Below are positions 31,471 to 42,238 of a DNA stretch of 64,000 nucleotides, piece after piece. The DNA is taken from contig CM039463.1 of the NCBI GenBank assembly GCA_022414725.1, forward strand, positions 38,975,369 to 39,039,368, in the 5' to 3' direction. A program made the position numbers and the translations under genes. The DNA is from Microglena sp. YARC. Its lineage: Eukaryota > Chlorophyta > Chlorophyceae > Chlamydomonadales > Chlamydomonadaceae. Below the pieces are notes generated by a model, which saw only the letters and a list, made by a program, of their open reading frames with translations, searched no databases and was not told the origin of the DNA. Every line of letters starts with the position of its first letter. The stretch's first letter is position 1.

Positions 31471-31606
31471 ATTCGAAAGGCGGCTTTGGCTTCGAGTTTA
31501 TTAGCTTGTTCTGTTAATTCAGGTCGATATTACTAAGTGGCGAACTGTTATCTAACTGATATCGACCTGAATTAAGAGAACAAGCTGATAAACTCGAAGC
31601 CAAAGC
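31471..31606. repeat. Large inverted repeat in the hAT element
   Basis: The arm GGCTTTGGCTTCGAGTTTAT (from about 31473) is repeated in reverse complement up to about 31604, after a loop near 31530-31550. The arms are about 50 bp with few mismatches, enough for a cruciform or a long hairpin RNA. Confidence 0.8.
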
Positions 31607-31769
31607 CGATTTGGACCAAACACGATAGATCGTACGGTAAACACGATATATCGTGTTTACCGTACGATGGATCCCAAAAATACCGTACGGTTAGCATGTT
31701 TTACCGTACGGTATATAGTACGGTACACGGTAAAATAAATACCGGGCGGTATAAAGCTTGACAGCCCTA

Positions 31770-32090
31770 CTCATATGCAACATTCAGTTGTTCTTTATGT
31801 AGGAGGCGGGACAAAGCGTCTGCGCGGTTGCGTTCCCCTGGCAAATACTCCACCACCATGCTTGGCTGGAAATCTGCTAAGGTCTCTCAACCGGCCTGTC
31901 GCCTTGACAGTTCTTTCTGCTTAAAGAAATACTGAAGTGAATGATGGTCTGTGTATACTGTGAACTGCTTGCAACCCTCTAGGTAATGCCTAAAAGTGCG
32001 CAGTGCGTGTACAATGGCAAGCAATTCCAATTCAATGCACCGCATATTTCTGCTCAGCATCAGACAATTTTCTGGATTCATAGCATACAT
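31770..32090 (-). pseudogene. pol: Gypsy-1 RNase H
   Basis: Coding on the minus strand includes RCIELELLAIVHALRTFRHY, FTVYTDHHSLQYFF, and after a stop MVVEYLPGERNRADALSRLL, all RNase H landmarks of Ty3/gypsy. It ends LNVAYE at the hAT duplication and resumes at 7808. Confidence 0.88.
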
Positions 32091-33184
32091 GATGACCCTC
32101 CTGCTCTAACACCGCTCCAACTGCAATTATAGACGTGTCTGTATACAGATCAAACACCGCGTCTGGACCGGTGACAGGTAGGCGCAAAACAGGTGCTGCT
32201 ACTAATGCGGCTCTCAGCTGTTCCATGGCATCTAGTGCGGTTTGGGGTAAGACAGCTGGGAATGGTTTCAGTGCACTAGTGAGTTCAGTCAATGGGGCAC
32301 ATATCGCACTAAAACCCTTGATGAAACGCCGATAAAAATGAGCAAACCCCAGCAATCGTCTAACTTCAGTGACAGAAGCTGGAGGAGGCCAATTTACAAT
32401 GGCTTGCACCTTGGCTGGGTCTGTGGACAGCCCCTTATCACTCACTATACAGCCCAAGAAACGGGTCTCCTTAGCTGCAAACCTACACTTGCTTACTTTG
32501 ATCTTGAAATTGTGCTTATCAAAGGCTTCAAGGACCAATCTCACATGTTCAATATGTTCTGCCTCTGTCTTGCTGAAAACCAAGTACATCATCCAAGTAT
32601 ATGAATGCAAACTTATCAAGGTATGGCCTGAGCACTTCATTCATCACCCGTTGGCACGTGGCTGGCGCATTTGTGAGGCCCATAGGCATCACTAGCCACT
32701 CATACTACCCATAGCATGTACGAAATGCAGTTTTGTCCACATCTTCCTCATGCATGGGAATCTGATGATAAGCAGATGCCAAGTCCATGGTCGTAAAGAA
32801 CTTAGCCCCTTGCATCATGTCCAACATCTCATCAATTCGAGGAAGTGGATACCTATCCTTGATAGTGATTTCATTCAACGCCCTATAGTCAATGCATAGA
32901 CGAAGGCTTCCGTCTGGTTTCCTAGCAAATACAACAGGAGATCCAAATGAACTTGTGGAGGGTCTAATCCAACCATTTTTGATAAACTCCTCTATCTTAT
33001 CTCTCAACACTTCCAATTCCGCCGGGGACATTCTCCTAAGACCCAATTCAGGTATCCGGGATCCTTCTTTCAAGAAGATCCGATGCCGTGCATTGGCCTT
33101 CAGGTTGACACCTTGGGGAGCTGAAAAAGTTGAGCTATGAGATTTGAGGACTTTATGAAACTGAGACTGGCTGACTGGGGTCAT
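32091..33184 (-). pseudogene. pol: Gypsy-1 reverse transcriptase
   Basis: Motifs in order on the minus strand are WIRPSTSSFGSPVVFARKPD, LRLCIDYRALNEITIKDRYP, FFTTMDLASAYHQIPMHEED, then (after a frameshift near 32700) the catalytic YLDD near 32590 in the alternative frame. Next come FLGCIVSDKGLSTDPAKVQA and LLGFAHFYRRFIKGFS. At least two frameshifts flank the YLDD region. Confidence 0.9.
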
Positions 33185-33337
33185 GCATGGTAGTGTGAGG
33201 AGCCAGGGGGTCTGTGTGGTCCTCTCCCTCTACCACTTCAGTGACTGTCAACACGAAACACTCATACCCATCTTTCTTACTCTGTTGCAGCACTTTGGCC
33301 ATCTTCTCAGCCGACAGCAACTGGATAGCAGGACCTC

Positions 33338-34090
33338 CTAATCTAGTTGCAATGCCGGGTAAGTTGAAAGGTGCAACGATTCTGTTGTCAGCCCAGTGCC
33401 CCAGTCAATAATCGGATTGTACGTGCTTAACCATGGCATACCGAGCACCAGATCAAACCCACTAATTGCAGTTACCACGAAGTCGCGGGTTTCGCTGAAG
33501 TCGTGTTCAAGTGAATAGGTTGAATGCACCCTAGTTGCCGTAGCTGTTTTTGAACCGTCAGCCATTTTTATTTGCAAAGGCACTGGTAAATCATGGGTAT
33601 CTAGTTTCAACTCACTGACCAACTTGCTTGAAATGAAGTCTCGGGTGGCGCCACTGTCCACCAACACACGTAGGGAACGCTTCTTCAGGGTCCCCAACAG
33701 CACTAGCAGCTTTGCATCCGCTGTAGAAGCAGATGTCAGTCTTGCTCGGATCATAGTCGCAGGTAGTTCTCGATAGGTCAACGGCCCTGCCGCAATAGCC
33801 GTAGCCTGTTCCACTGATGAAGGCGACCAGTAGTGGATGCTGTAGCCATACTTCGAGGGGCCCATAGGCACCCTCCGGTCAACATCTTCCAGATCTGGGG
33901 CTGGAACTCTGAATAAGCAGCAAAACCTGGGGATGGACTTGATGAGCTTAGCACCCTTGATGAACAGCCTAGCTGTGTGTGCTGTAGATGGTACCACAAA
34001 CAACACTGCTAAATGCTCAACTCCCTTGGATGCACAAGTCTCCAGCAGCTCCAGGTATTGCTCGACATGGACCAACAACGGGGTGGCCAA
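33338..34090 (-). CDS. pol: Gypsy-1 retropepsin-type protease
   Basis: This aspartic protease domain would cleave the polyprotein. The active site RVLVDSGATRDFISSKLVSE (D-S-G-A) lies near 33650, and the second conserved block FDLVLGMPWLSTYNPIIDW is near 33440. About 110 residues upstream show no known fold and look like the end of gag or a spacer. The frame is open from 34090 and breaks by frameshift before reverse transcriptase. Confidence 0.88.
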   Translation of the reverse strand: MATPLLVHVEQYLELLETCASKGVEHLAVLFVVPSTAHTARLFIKGAKLIKSIPRFCCLFRVPAPDLEDVDRRVPMGPSKYGYSIHYWSPSSVEQATAIAAGPLTYRELPATMIRARLTSASTADAKLLVLLGTLKKRSLRVLVDSGATRDFISSKLVSELKLDTHDLPVPLQIKMADGSKTATATRVHSTYSLEHDFSETRDFVVTAISGFDLVLGMPWLSTYNPIIDWGTGLTTESLHLSTYPALQLD

Positions 34091-34105
34091 CAGAACGGTA
34101 GGTTC

Positions 34106-34645
34106 CTACTCTCTCTTCCGCAACTCCTGTTCAAAGTCTTGCGGACTAAAGCCTTGAACATCCACCAGAGGCCCATACTTTGCTGCCAACTCCCTCTTCT
34201 CAAAGTGGTCCAACTCCATGTAATGTGCCCGCAGACGAGACGAAGTGAGTCCAAGGCTTGTATTGACGTTACCGTTCATCTCACTGATCTCATTGTCTAG
34301 GACACACTCTGCACGTGCATCTTCGGTTCTAGCTCGGAGGGGTACCCCCCCTATCCCCTGTTTTTTTGACTTCCTGCGGGATGGGGATCCACGGATGTGG
34401 CCGAGTTCTTTGCAATCAAAACAGCGTCCTTCTCGTCTCAGGCGCTGTCGTTCTTGTTCATCCATCACTTGAAATCTGACCCTTCCTTTCGCAGGAGAAT
34501 TGGAACGGGATGACCCTCTGGATGATGAACGGGTGTGTCACCGCGACCATTCCTACCTTTGCCCAGATTCGCCACCACAGAAGCAACAATAGCGTCCACG
34601 TTCATAGGCTGTGCTCCACCGCTGCTGCTACTATGCTGATAAGAA
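34106..34645 (-). pseudogene. gag: Gypsy-1 gag C-terminus with zinc knuckle
   Basis: The minus strand encodes YQHSSSSGGAQPMNVDAIVA, then after a frameshift near 34470 RLRREGRCFDCKELGHIRGS. The knuckle C-F-D-C-K-E-L-G-H-I lacks its last cysteine (Pro at the expected place). The 5' part of gag lies at 41639-42185 beyond Copia1-C; the join is in the frame ...QFLYKAPSYQHSS. Confidence 0.82.
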
Positions 34646-34650
34646 GGGGC

Positions 34651-35024
34651 TGTCAGCATGAATTGCGGTGCTCTCACGCGTTTTATGACTTGGTGACTAC
34701 TTATGTACTTCCTTAGAACTGTCGGTCCAGACGGTGTTTCTGCCTGTACTGTGTCAGCTTCCCGTAGACTGTGTCATCCTTCATGACACGGTGACAGCTT
34801 CCTGTTGGCTGCGTCACCGGTTCCCCTGACACGCACTTTACTGCCTGCGCCTGGCTTAAGATTCCTGGCTTAGGTTTTAGACTCAGGGTCTGGCTACCGC
34901 CTCTTCCACCGATGGTGCTCTTTGGCGTCCGCCTGTCCTTGTAACGTTACTCTCGTCTCCGCATTTATAGATTGGCGTTCTGCACTCACTTTGTCCACTC
35001 TCCGGAGTGTTATCCAAGCTGATA
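34651..35024 (+). repeat. Copia1-C 5' LTR
   Basis: This 374-bp LTR runs from TGTCAGCATGAATTGC to GCTGATA. It is followed at 35025 by GGTTATAAGGCCCC, a degenerate half-tRNA primer site. Confidence 0.9.
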
Positions 35025-35061
35025 GGTTATAAGGCCCCTCATTTACTACCACTGCTTTGCG

Positions 35062-37232
35062 ATGCAACTTCCGCGAGGGCCTCCCGCAAATTTTGAGAAA
35101 CTCCATGACAAGAATGGTGAATCCTGGACGCGCGGGATGCGCAGTGTCATTATAAGCAATGGCTGCGACCGTGTCCTTCCAACGGAGGACCCGGGTCCTC
35201 TTGATGATTGGCTAGACGTTTGTGCACCAGATGCCTGTGCTAGCGGTCATGAGAGTCCTTCCGCCATCGTGGAAGTAACCCCCCCAATCAATCCTCCACC
35301 TTTGCGGCTCCTTCTGCTACTGTCCAACGCCTCTCTCCTGAGGTTGAGGACGTTCTGATGCGTCTCTGCTGTGCTTCCACTCAGATTATACAGTATGGAA
35401 GGGCGCCTCCACCTCCTGATGCCCGTTTTGACTACGACTATGAAGATCTTGCTAGTCATCGCCGGGAAGATGGTTATGATGATGATGATGATGATGATGA
35501 TGAGGATCTGCAGAGTGCTATAAGTGGTGACTTCGGTGGAGGTACTCCTTCCACTGCTACTCGTGTGTTCAATTCTACCGTCTCTCCAGTGTATGAGCCT
35601 CTGTCGGCACCTGCTCTTGCGCCTTCCCCAGAGTTTAAGCCTGAGCCCGCTTCTGCGCCTATGCTTGCGCCCCTTCCACCTGTCCACCCGGAGGTGTCCA
35701 GGCCGTCTTTGATGCAGAGGTCTGCATCTTTCACCTTGCCTCCGGACCGAGGTCTGTCTGGCTACAACACTCGTGCTCGAGAGGCTGCTGCTACAGCGGG
35801 CCGCGCATCCTTTGCTGGCCCTTCGCAAGAGCCCCCTCCACCCCCGCCTCCGCCGGTGGAGCTGCCACCTGCTCCTGGCCCTCCGCCTTCTGTGCCTCCT
35901 TCGCTGTCATGCGAGTCCTGGGAGCATTTGCTCGATGGCGGACATCCTCTGCGTCTATCCCTGCAGGACTGCCGTCTTATCCGCCAGGCTCAACATGCTG
36001 GGGACCCCTTGGACCGCATTCTGTACGGTAGGATGGATATGAAAGCCACTCAGGCTATGGTTGATAGCAAGGGTCGCCCTAGGCCTAGGCGTGTGATGGC
36101 TTACTCTGAGCTGGGTCTAGAGTGTCGGGCTTTTCTAGGACCGGTCATGCCAGGGATGAACTACCCTCCTGCTAATGGTGTGACCTTTGGAGGGATTGGT
36201 CGTAGGAACAATGACCTGCGAGGTTATCAGTTTGTGAAGGTGCCCCTGCCTTTCTGTCCTGTTCGTCCTGATTTTGAGCTCATTATGGGGGTTGCGCGTT
36301 CCCTAGATCTTATCAGGAACTTAGATGACCAGCGCGCCTATGACGCTGGTCTTGCTGCTGAGTACTTTCTGGCGATTCGTGAGTTTTTAGCTCCTCGGTC
36401 TGCTCCTCCTGCTGCTGGAACTTCGGCCTCTCATGGTGAGTCTGGTGTCGATCCTGCACTGTTGGGTTTCAGTGCGCTTACCCTGCCCCGCCAAGAGTTC
36501 ATGATCTTATCCATGATGCTTGCCAACATGACGGATGCCCTAGTCAAGGTATATAAGGACTTTGCTTCACCTCGGGATATCTTTTTGCATATCCGGAGGC
36601 AGCAGTCTGATGCCCTTGCCTCTCGTGTCCCTCTCTTGCTGAAAGAGTATCATGCTTCGGTCATGGGCACTCATGAGCAGGTTGACGCTTTCTTTCTTCG
36701 GGTTCGCGGTATGTGCACTGACCTGCGTAGTGCTGGGTTTCCGCAGACTCAGCGTCACGCCATGGGCATCATAGTTCAAGGTGCGAGTCTGCCCCGTTTC
36801 GAAACGCTGCGGATTAAGTATGGTATCATGCTATACAACCAGCAACCTGTTGAGTACTGGTCCTGTCTAGAGGAATATAGGCAGCTAGACATTCTGAACA
36901 TAGCGCTCCCTCAGTTGGATTCCAGGCACCCTGGTTGGTCCCGGAACACTCCCCAGTTTCCTGCTAATGCTGCATTTCAGCGGCGGCAGAAAACTGGTGG
37001 TGATTCTGGGTCTAACAAGAGGCGCCTGGAATGCACCAGGGGACCATGCCCCCACAAGGATGGTCACTCGGAGGACCGTTGCTGGACAAAGTTCCCGCTC
37101 CTGCGAAGGGTCCGTGATGGTGCAACGCGTCCTGGACCGTTGCCTGTTAACCTGGCCCTTCCAGGTCACCTTACTCCAAAGCAACTGTCCTCCTTGCAGG
37201 CTCAAATTGATGGGTTTGCTATGCAGAAGTAG
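35062..37232 (+). pseudogene. gag: Copia1-C gag
   Basis: The start MQLPRGPPANFEKLHDKNGE at 35062 is followed by a frameshift near 35310; from 35358 the frame is open for 624 codons. Features in order are an Asp run from (GAT)n at 35477-35502, a Pro-rich disordered region, a capsid-like region (DPLDRILYGRMDMKATQAMV; TLPRQEFMILSMMLANMTDA; RVRGMCTDLRSAGFPQTQRH) and the knuckle variant C-TRGP-C-PHKDG-H-SEDR-C near 37032-37083. A TAG at 37230 replaces the codon that is AAG (Lys) in Copia1-B; coding continues in the same frame into protease. Confidence 0.88.
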
Positions 37233-38640
37233 GAGGTAAGCCCTGTCCTTTTCTCCTGCACCTCAAAGTTCTCTCTTGTGTGTAGCCCGAGCCTGTCTGA
37301 GGGTGTCTGGCATGTGGATTCTGGAGCTGGTATGTCCATCACAGGTGATAAGTCTTTGTTCACTGTGTTTCATGTTCCTTTGAATCTGCCATCAGTTCGA
37401 TTTGGTGATGGAGTGGTTCAACGGGCAGAGGGTATGGGATCCATTGAGTTATGTAGTGATTGGTTACCAACACCAATCATTCTAACTGATGTTCTCTATA
37501 TTCCTCACTGTCAAGTGAACCTCCTGTAAGTAAATGCTGTGGCTCATTCTCTCCACTGCAAGGTTTCTTTTGATAGTCTTAGTTGCACTGCCACTCAGGA
37601 CTCTTCTGTTCTCTGGTCCTTCCCTGCCTCCAGTGATGGTGTTTACAAGTTTACATGTAGGCCTTGTTACACCACCAGTGGCTGTTTGTTTGGTGCTGAC
37701 GATTACCCGGCCTTTGCACTTGATGTTGATGAGGACGGTGGAGTTGTTATCCCTACCACTCCTGAATGGCTGTGGCATAGGCGGTTGGGTCACCCCGGCT
37801 ATGATGCCATGCACAGACTTGTCAAGAAGGGTATGGTTAGGAACTTACCCCTCTCCCTCAAACAGGTCCAGAAACTGGCTAAGATCCCTTGTGATGCTTG
37901 TCAAAAGGCTAAGGGCAAACGTCTCCCTTTTCCTAAAGAAAGCAAAGCTATGATCAATGCACCTCTCCAACGCCTTCACTTGGACATAATGGGACCGGTT
38001 CATATTAGGGGTCTGCGTGGGGAGTTTTATATTCTGTGCCTCACAGACCAACATTCTGGCTATGCTGAGGTGTTGTGCTTGAGGTCCAGGGATGAAGCTC
38101 CCTTAGCAGTCCAAACTATCATCCTCAGATGGATGAATCAGCTGCAAGGGTTTGCCTTTAAGTGCCTGAGATCTGACAGGGCTAAGGAGTTTATAGTAAA
38201 GTGGTTTGAGGATTGGCTGATATCGGTTGGGGCAGTGCATGAGTTATCTTTGGCATACACTGCACAGCAGAATGCAACTGTGGAGAGGTACAATGGGGTC
38301 TTACAGTCTATAGCTAGGAGCATCCACCTGGAGTCTAAACTAACTAAGTCTTTCTGGCCCTATGCCTTCCTAGCTGCTTGTTACCTTCGTAATCGCTTGC
38401 CCAGTCAGGGAGATAAGACTCCTCATGAGCTTTTCTTTGGGGTTATGCCTGATGTGTCGTTGTTGCGCGTGTTTGGTTGCCCTTGCTACGTAACGTTAGT
38501 CAATGGGAAGAAGCGCAACAAGCTGGACGAAAGGGCGTTATCTGGTAGACTGGTTGGGTATTCTCTGGTGAGTAAGGGTTATTTTGTTTGGGTTCCTAAG
38601 TTGCGCCAGGTAGTAGAGAGTCGTGATGTACTCTTCTATT
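37233..38640 (+). pseudogene. pol: Copia1-C protease and integrase
   Basis: The protease active site is VWHVDSGAGMSITGDKSLF near 37309. After a TAA at 37528 (TCA in Copia1-B), an open frame covers the pre-integrase motif (LWHRRLGHPGYDAMHRLV...CDACQKAKGKR). It continues through the integrase core, with catalytic Asp in LHLDIMGPVH, Asp in LRSDRAKEFI and Glu in NATVERYNGV, to VESRDVLFY. A TAG stands where others have GAG (Glu). Confidence 0.9.
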
Positions 38641-40948
38641 AGCAGTTTGATCATAACTGTATTCCTGGGCTATCTCCCTATGACGGGTCTCCGTATGTCT
38701 CTCGCATCCCTGCCGCTATCAACGGACACATGCCTGCGCCTGCGGTTAATTCCTTAGACCCTTTGCTAACCCCAATTGTCGACCGCTGCCCTGCTCATGG
38801 GATGACCTTGCGTCCCAGGTCAGGGGCTGATGGTGCTGCATTGCGTGTAAAGGCACTGGGCGGGCGAGATTCTGCAGTTCTTTCAGATAAAATCTTAGCC
38901 GAATCTCAGGGGCTCGCCAGGCCCTCCTCTGCGCCACATTTCGTGGGTGAAGCTTTAGGATTACGACAGCCTTCGATCATATTGGTACCTGGATCAGGTC
39001 CATTGCCTAATAGTTGCCAACCTCCGACCGCCTCGGATGGCTCGCAGGTGTTGATAACCTCTTCGCCTCCTGCCATCCCTGGTGGATCATTCGGGTCAAG
39101 CCCATGCGACGATGTAGCCGTTGCCGATAGTGCAGGTGATGATCTGGAACACTGGTCGGGTTCCGATACTGCGTATGGCTGGGGTGTTCCAGTCGACCCA
39201 GGCTTCGTTGATATAGAGGCAAATAAGGCCGGCCCTGTTCAACCAGGCAGTAGTTCTGCACTGGGGGCTATACTACCGGTTACTGCTGATACTGCTGATA
39301 TCCCCGCTGCTCATGTACAAGTACACTGCTTGTACGTGGGAGCATACATTTCCACTTCCACTGAACTAACCTTCAAAGCTGCTATGCTTCCCTCCAACCC
39401 TGACAGGGATCAATGGCTACTTGCTATGAAGAATGAGATGGCGTCCCTACATGCCCATGGCACTTGGGCACTCACTCCACAGCCTCTTAACCAGAGGATC
39501 CTGTCTGGCAGGTGGTTATTTGTGAAGAAGTTTGGGGTTGATGGTTCTATCCGCTTCAAGGCACGTTTTGTGGTCCGTGGTTTTCTGCAGCGTCCTGGGG
39601 TGGATTTTCATGATGTATATGCCCCCGTTTCTTCTAAAGCAGGTTTGAGGGTGCTCCTGGCTGCCATCACTCATAGGAAGATGTTTGTTCGGCAGCTGGA
39701 CATCAAGACTGCATTTCTTAATGCTAAGCTACAACCTGGTCTGGACCTGTACTGCCACCAGCCTGAGGGCTTTAAGGTACTTGGTCCTGACGGTGTTCCC
39801 CTTGTGTGCAAACTGATCAAGTCCCTTTATGGTTTGAAACAGGCACCCAGAGCTTGGAGTATGGATGCCAAGCGGGTTTTGGTTGCACATGGTTTTACTA
39901 TGTGCAAGGCAGAACCTGCTCTGTATTTTAGAAGGGATTCTATTGGTGGGTGGAGCTATGTCCTGACCTATGTGGATGATTTTATCTGTGCTTTTAGTGA
40001 GCTGGATAGGTATGTTTTGCTGATCAAGGCTATGGAGAAAGCTGGCTGGGAGGTCAAAGAGATGGGTGTACCGGTTCAGTTCCTCTCCTTGGACATGGCT
40101 TGTACACTTGACTCTGATGGCAGGTGTGTTAAAATCAACCTCTCCCAGCACTCCTACATTGTGGAACTGGTGGAGCAGTTTGGTCTTACTGCTGCTGCCA
40201 AGCCCAGGTTTGGTGCCCCCATGGCCAAGTCCACTGTCACTGACCCTCCTGGGGAACCCCTGCCCTCTAATAGCCAGTACCTCTCTCTTGTAGGTGCTTT
40301 GCTATACCTGGCTACTTGCACCAGGCCTGATATTTCCTTTGCTGTTAGCTACCTGTCCAGGTTTTCTGCTCACCCTACCGTCCCCCTCTGGGGGGCTGCC
40401 AAGCGTTTGCTCTTGTATTTGCGGTCACATTCCCACCTGGGGCTCACTTACACCCACAGCCCTGTGTTCTCTTTGACTGTCTTTAGTGACTCATCCTTTG
40501 CTGATGATGGGTCTGACAGGAGATCTCAGACTGGCTTTGCTGTGCTCGCTGGGGGTGCATAGTGAACTGGATGAGCAAGAGGCAGCCTACTGTTGCCATT
40601 AGCTCTAGTGAGGCTGAGTATCAGGCCCTGTCCCAGGCTGCCAGGGAGGTGCAATGGTTGAAGAAGTTGAGGGTGGATCTGGGTCTGCCTTGTGATTTGG
40701 TTACCATTCAGGGTGACAACCAAGGTTCTCTGAGTTGGGCACATGACTGGCAGCTCCTCCCTCGCAGCAAGCACATTGATGTTATTCATCACTATATCAA
40801 GGAGCTGCGAGGAGTGGTGGAGGATGGTTCACTGGATGTTGCCTATGTTAACACCAAGGACAACTGTGCTGACCCCTTCACCAAGCCCCTGGATCCTGCT
40901 GTGTTCTGGCGGTTTGTCCGTATGCTTGGAATGACCGCTTCTTCTTAG
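38641..40948 (+). pseudogene. pol: Copia1-C reverse transcriptase and RNase H
   Basis: One frame (38730-40562) spans the variable linker and the whole polymerase domain: GRWLFVKKFGVDGSIRFKAR, FVRQLDIKTAFLNAKL, LIKSLYGLKQAPRAWSMD, and catalytic LTYVDDFICAFSELD near 39965. A missing G in a G run near 40555 shifts it. RNase H continues at 40562-40948 (SSSEAEYQALSQAAREVQWL; GDNQGSLSWAHDWQLLPRSK; NTKDNCADPFTKPLDPAVF). With two or three base changes this copy would be open throughout. Confidence 0.92.
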
Positions 40949-41259
40949 GGTCATTTTTTGTGTGTTACATCGGTTTCTTTGGTTATCATTGTTTGGCATT
41001 AGGTTCCTATTCCCGGATCGGGTTTTCTATACCGTTGTTACCCATCTTTGATATTCGGTTTTCATCTGTTTCTAACTTGGCAAATTTTTGGTTTTTGCCT
41101 TGTTCATTCCTTCCTATAACCCTTTGGGTTCCATTTGAAGTTCTCTCGTTTTTTCGGAGTTCTTTGATTTTTTTTTTTTTAATTGTTACATATAGTTCTA
41201 TGTCACCAATGCCATAGGTGGAGTAGTCGTCTTGTATGTCACCTGTGTCATAGGTGGAG

Positions 41260-41633
41260 TGTAAGCATGAATTGCGGTGCTCTCACGCGTTTTATGACTT
41301 GGTGACTACTTATGTACTTCCTTAGAACTATCGGTCCAGACGGTGTTTCTGCCTGTACTGTGTCAGCTTCCCGTAGACTGTGTCATCCTTCATGACACGG
41401 TGACAGCTTCCTGTTGGCTGCGTCACCGGTTCCCCTGACACGCACTTTACTGCCTGCGCCTGGCTTAAGATTCCTGGCTTAGGTTTTAGACTCAGGGTCT
41501 GGCTACCGCCTCTTCCACCGATGGTGCTCTTTGGCGTCCGCCTGTCCTTGTAACGTTACTCTCGTCTCCGCATTTATAGATTGGCGTTCTGCACACACTT
41601 TGTCCACTCTCCGGAGTGTTATCCAAGCTGATA
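41260..41633 (+). repeat. Copia1-C 3' LTR
   Basis: This 374-bp LTR starts TGTAAGCATG (a C-to-A change in the terminal repeat) and ends GCTGATA. It is preceded by the purine-rich CATAGGTGGAG. Confidence 0.9.
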
Positions 41634-41638
41634 GGGGC

Positions 41639-42185
41639 CTTGTAGAGAAACTGCTTCTGAGGTCCTTTCCTCATGGCAGGTACATTCATGGTGCGCAGGT
41701 ATGACACAAGCTCGTTCAGAGCGCAATTGTGATGGTGAATTCGATAGGAATGGGCAAGCTGATAAAACTCGCCGAAGCCAAGCTGCAAATTCTGCCCAGT
41801 TCCTGATTCCACCATGCTCACCTTTCTCCCGTACCAGGCAATCCCAGGAGATGCGCGCTTCGCGCTGCAGGAGAAAACTTGCATGATCAACGATCTGAGG
41901 GGAATCCGCTGGAAACAATTGGGTGAGCAAAGCCGCTGTCCTGGTCAACCAAGGTTCCAACTCTTTAGATCTGCCCGTAAACGGCTCCACCTTCACCGTT
42001 GGCAGCTTCAGCTCCACCTGGCGAGACGCCCCCTCATGAGGAGCTGGAGCAGAGGTAAAAGCTGGGGCAGTCCGAATCGCCACAATTTCTTCCTTTAATT
42101 TTTGATTATCCGCAGTTGAAAGTTGCAACTGGGATTGCATAGTTTGTAACAAGGATTCAAGATTCTGTTGGTGTTGCGGCTCCAT
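41639..42185 (-). pseudogene. gag: Gypsy-1 gag N-terminus
   Basis: The start MEPQHQQNLESLLQTMQSQL at 42185 opens a coiled-coil-like helix. Next come KLPTVKVEPFTGRSKELEPW, a gypsy gag opening, and FAAWLRRVLSACPF. A frameshift near 41750 moves coding to the frame that reads HNCALNELVSYLRTMNVPAM and reaches the Copia1-C insertion as KQFLYKAP. Confidence 0.82.
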
Positions 42186-42238
42186 CCTGAATAATTCTCC
42201 CAGATCAAGTTAAACGGATCGAAGTAAGGCCGAAACCA
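42186..42238 (-). promoter_or_regulatory. Gypsy-1 primer-binding site and short leader
   Basis: The minus strand reads ...CTCTTACA|TGGTTTCGGCCTTACTTCG. TGG directly after an LTR ending in CA is the classic tRNA 3'-end primer site. The first nine bases are the same as in the TRIM. Confidence 0.8.

Larger units (their letters stand above)
7809..31769 (-). mobile_element. hAT-type DNA transposon, internally deleted and split by Copia1-B
   Basis: The termini are inverted repeats, TAGGGCTGTCAA (7809-7820) and TTGACAGCCCTA (31758-31769), flanked by the 8-bp duplication CTCATATG (7801-7808, 31770-31777). An 8-bp duplication and a YAGGG start are hallmarks of hAT. The element's own DNA is only 7809-7903 plus 30463-31769 (about 1.4 kb); the rest is nested insertions. 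Palindromic TACCGTACGGTA repeats sit near both ends (7821-7890, 30593-30625, 31630-31740) and could be transposase binding sites. Confidence 0.88.
34651..41633 (+). mobile_element. Copia1-C, complete copia element
   Basis: Two 374-bp LTRs (34651-35024, 41260-41633) are flanked by GGGGC (34646-34650, 41634-41638). The LTRs differ at about 3 bases (0.8%). It carries gag, protease, integrase, reverse transcriptase and RNase H in the normal copia order. It has single premature stops at about 37230, 37528 and 38639 and a one-base loss near 40555. It lies in Gypsy-1 gag. Confidence 0.94.

Noticed and set aside
27208..38640. Stop-codon reassignment (TAG/TAA as Gln) as in some ulvophyte algae
   Set aside because: Stops replace Trp, Glu, Lys and Ser as well as Gln, include TGA, and differ between copies. 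Ordinary decay explains them.
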